Shown piece by piece: positions 63,855 through 64,000 of a stretch of 64,000 nt of DNA. The notes beneath the pieces were generated by a model. It searched no databases. It was not told the origin of the DNA and saw nothing but the letters and a program-made list of their open reading frames with translations. Every line of letters starts with the position of its first letter. Position 1 is the stretch's first letter. A program made the translations under genes and the position numbers. The DNA lies in assembly GCA_963812475.1 (NCBI GenBank), contig CAWEVI010000044.1, forward strand, positions 248,001 through 312,000, written 5' to 3'. The stretch is from JAMXLO01 sp963812475. Its GTDB lineage: Bacteria; Pseudomonadota; Alphaproteobacteria; Acetobacterales; Acetobacteraceae.

Positions 63855-64000
63855 ACCGCTATCTCGGACCATCGAGGCGTCACGCACGGGGCCAACCCAC
63901 GGCTGGTCCCGCCATCCTGATTCGGCCACCGACAAATGGCCTCCAAGAACTTGCGCTCCCGGGATTACCCGATCGGGCGGCTAATGGCCGACTTCGGTCG

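Noticed and set aside
1..64000. tRNA or rRNA genes
   Set aside because: I looked for TTCGA-containing T-loops with pairing arms and conserved rRNA segments and found none that hold up.
60000..64000. Prophage or integrative element
   Set aside because: No integrase, phage structural gene, tRNA or direct-repeat attachment site is seen; only a transposase relic supports past mobility.

Overview
This 64 kb window is GC-rich, densely packed bacterial chromosome. It most likely comes from an alphaproteobacterium of the Rhodospirillales/Acetobacteraceae type. That placement is inferred from the gene content (an HpnN hopanoid exporter, heterotetrameric sarcosine oxidase, CaiB/BaiF CoA-transferase, HyuA-HyuB fusion, an MlaE with an N-terminal STAS domain) and from palindromic intergenic repeats of the GTCATCCCCGCGAAAGCGGGG kind. 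I see no rRNA, tRNA, CRISPR array, intact IS element or prophage. Gene symbols are given only where motifs and length agree well with a family.

Layout. 0-5.9 kb: a partial DUF1194 gene, a CoA-transferase/enoyl-CoA hydratase pair, and a minus-strand operon ygfZ-DUF29-TPMT-like methyltransferase-Fe-S protein. 6-9 kb: a GT4 glycosyltransferase coupled to an asparagine synthase. 9-15.6 kb: methyltransferase, dihydroorotase-type amidohydrolase, HSL-type hydrolase and a three-domain acyl-ligase/ACP/acyltransferase. 15.7-26.1 kb: a GMC oxidoreductase beside soxBDAG, then SDR, YdhR-like, epoxide-hydrolase-like and acyl-CoA ligase genes. 26-37.4 kb: DUF72, an amidase/AtzG-like pair, pobA, a MetE-like protein, hpnN, small secreted proteins, DUF2459, a TonB-like protein and an agmatinase-family enzyme. 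37.7-49.6 kb: hydantoinase/oxoprolinase, OPT transporter, DUF1989, an LLM flavoenzyme, a 2-hydroxyacid dehydrogenase, a pseudouridine synthase, a thiolase/DUF35 pair and an EamA transporter. 49.6-55.2 kb: a hybrid histidine kinase, MBL hydrolase, MFS transporter and HIBYL-CoA hydrolase-like protein. 55.4-59.9 kb: a PotD-like binding protein coupled to an mlaE-mlaF-mlaD-lipoprotein operon. 60-63.9 kb: an accessory stretch with a repeat-bearing anchored protein, a small Cys-rich peptide, an IS1595-type transposase relic, a HEPN-like protein and hypotheticals.

Functionally most of the window is catabolic: acyl-CoA activation and beta-oxidation-type steps, methylated amine/choline-type oxidation, amide and hydantoin hydrolysis, and aromatic hydroxylation. 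A smaller part serves the envelope (HpnN, Mla, TonB-like, glycosyltransferase). No transcription regulator was recognised next to these modules; the only signalling gene is the hybrid kinase at 49.6 kb.

Two patterns stand out. Five otherwise full-length genes carry six single-base indels, some beside short homopolymers, which looks more like residual sequence error than decay. The 60-62.9 kb stretch looks different from its surroundings and holds the least familiar proteins: a 525-residue anchored protein with three copies of an unrecognised Cys-containing repeat, an overlapping 50-residue Cys-rich peptide, and a stand-alone HEPN-motif protein next to a transposase relic.
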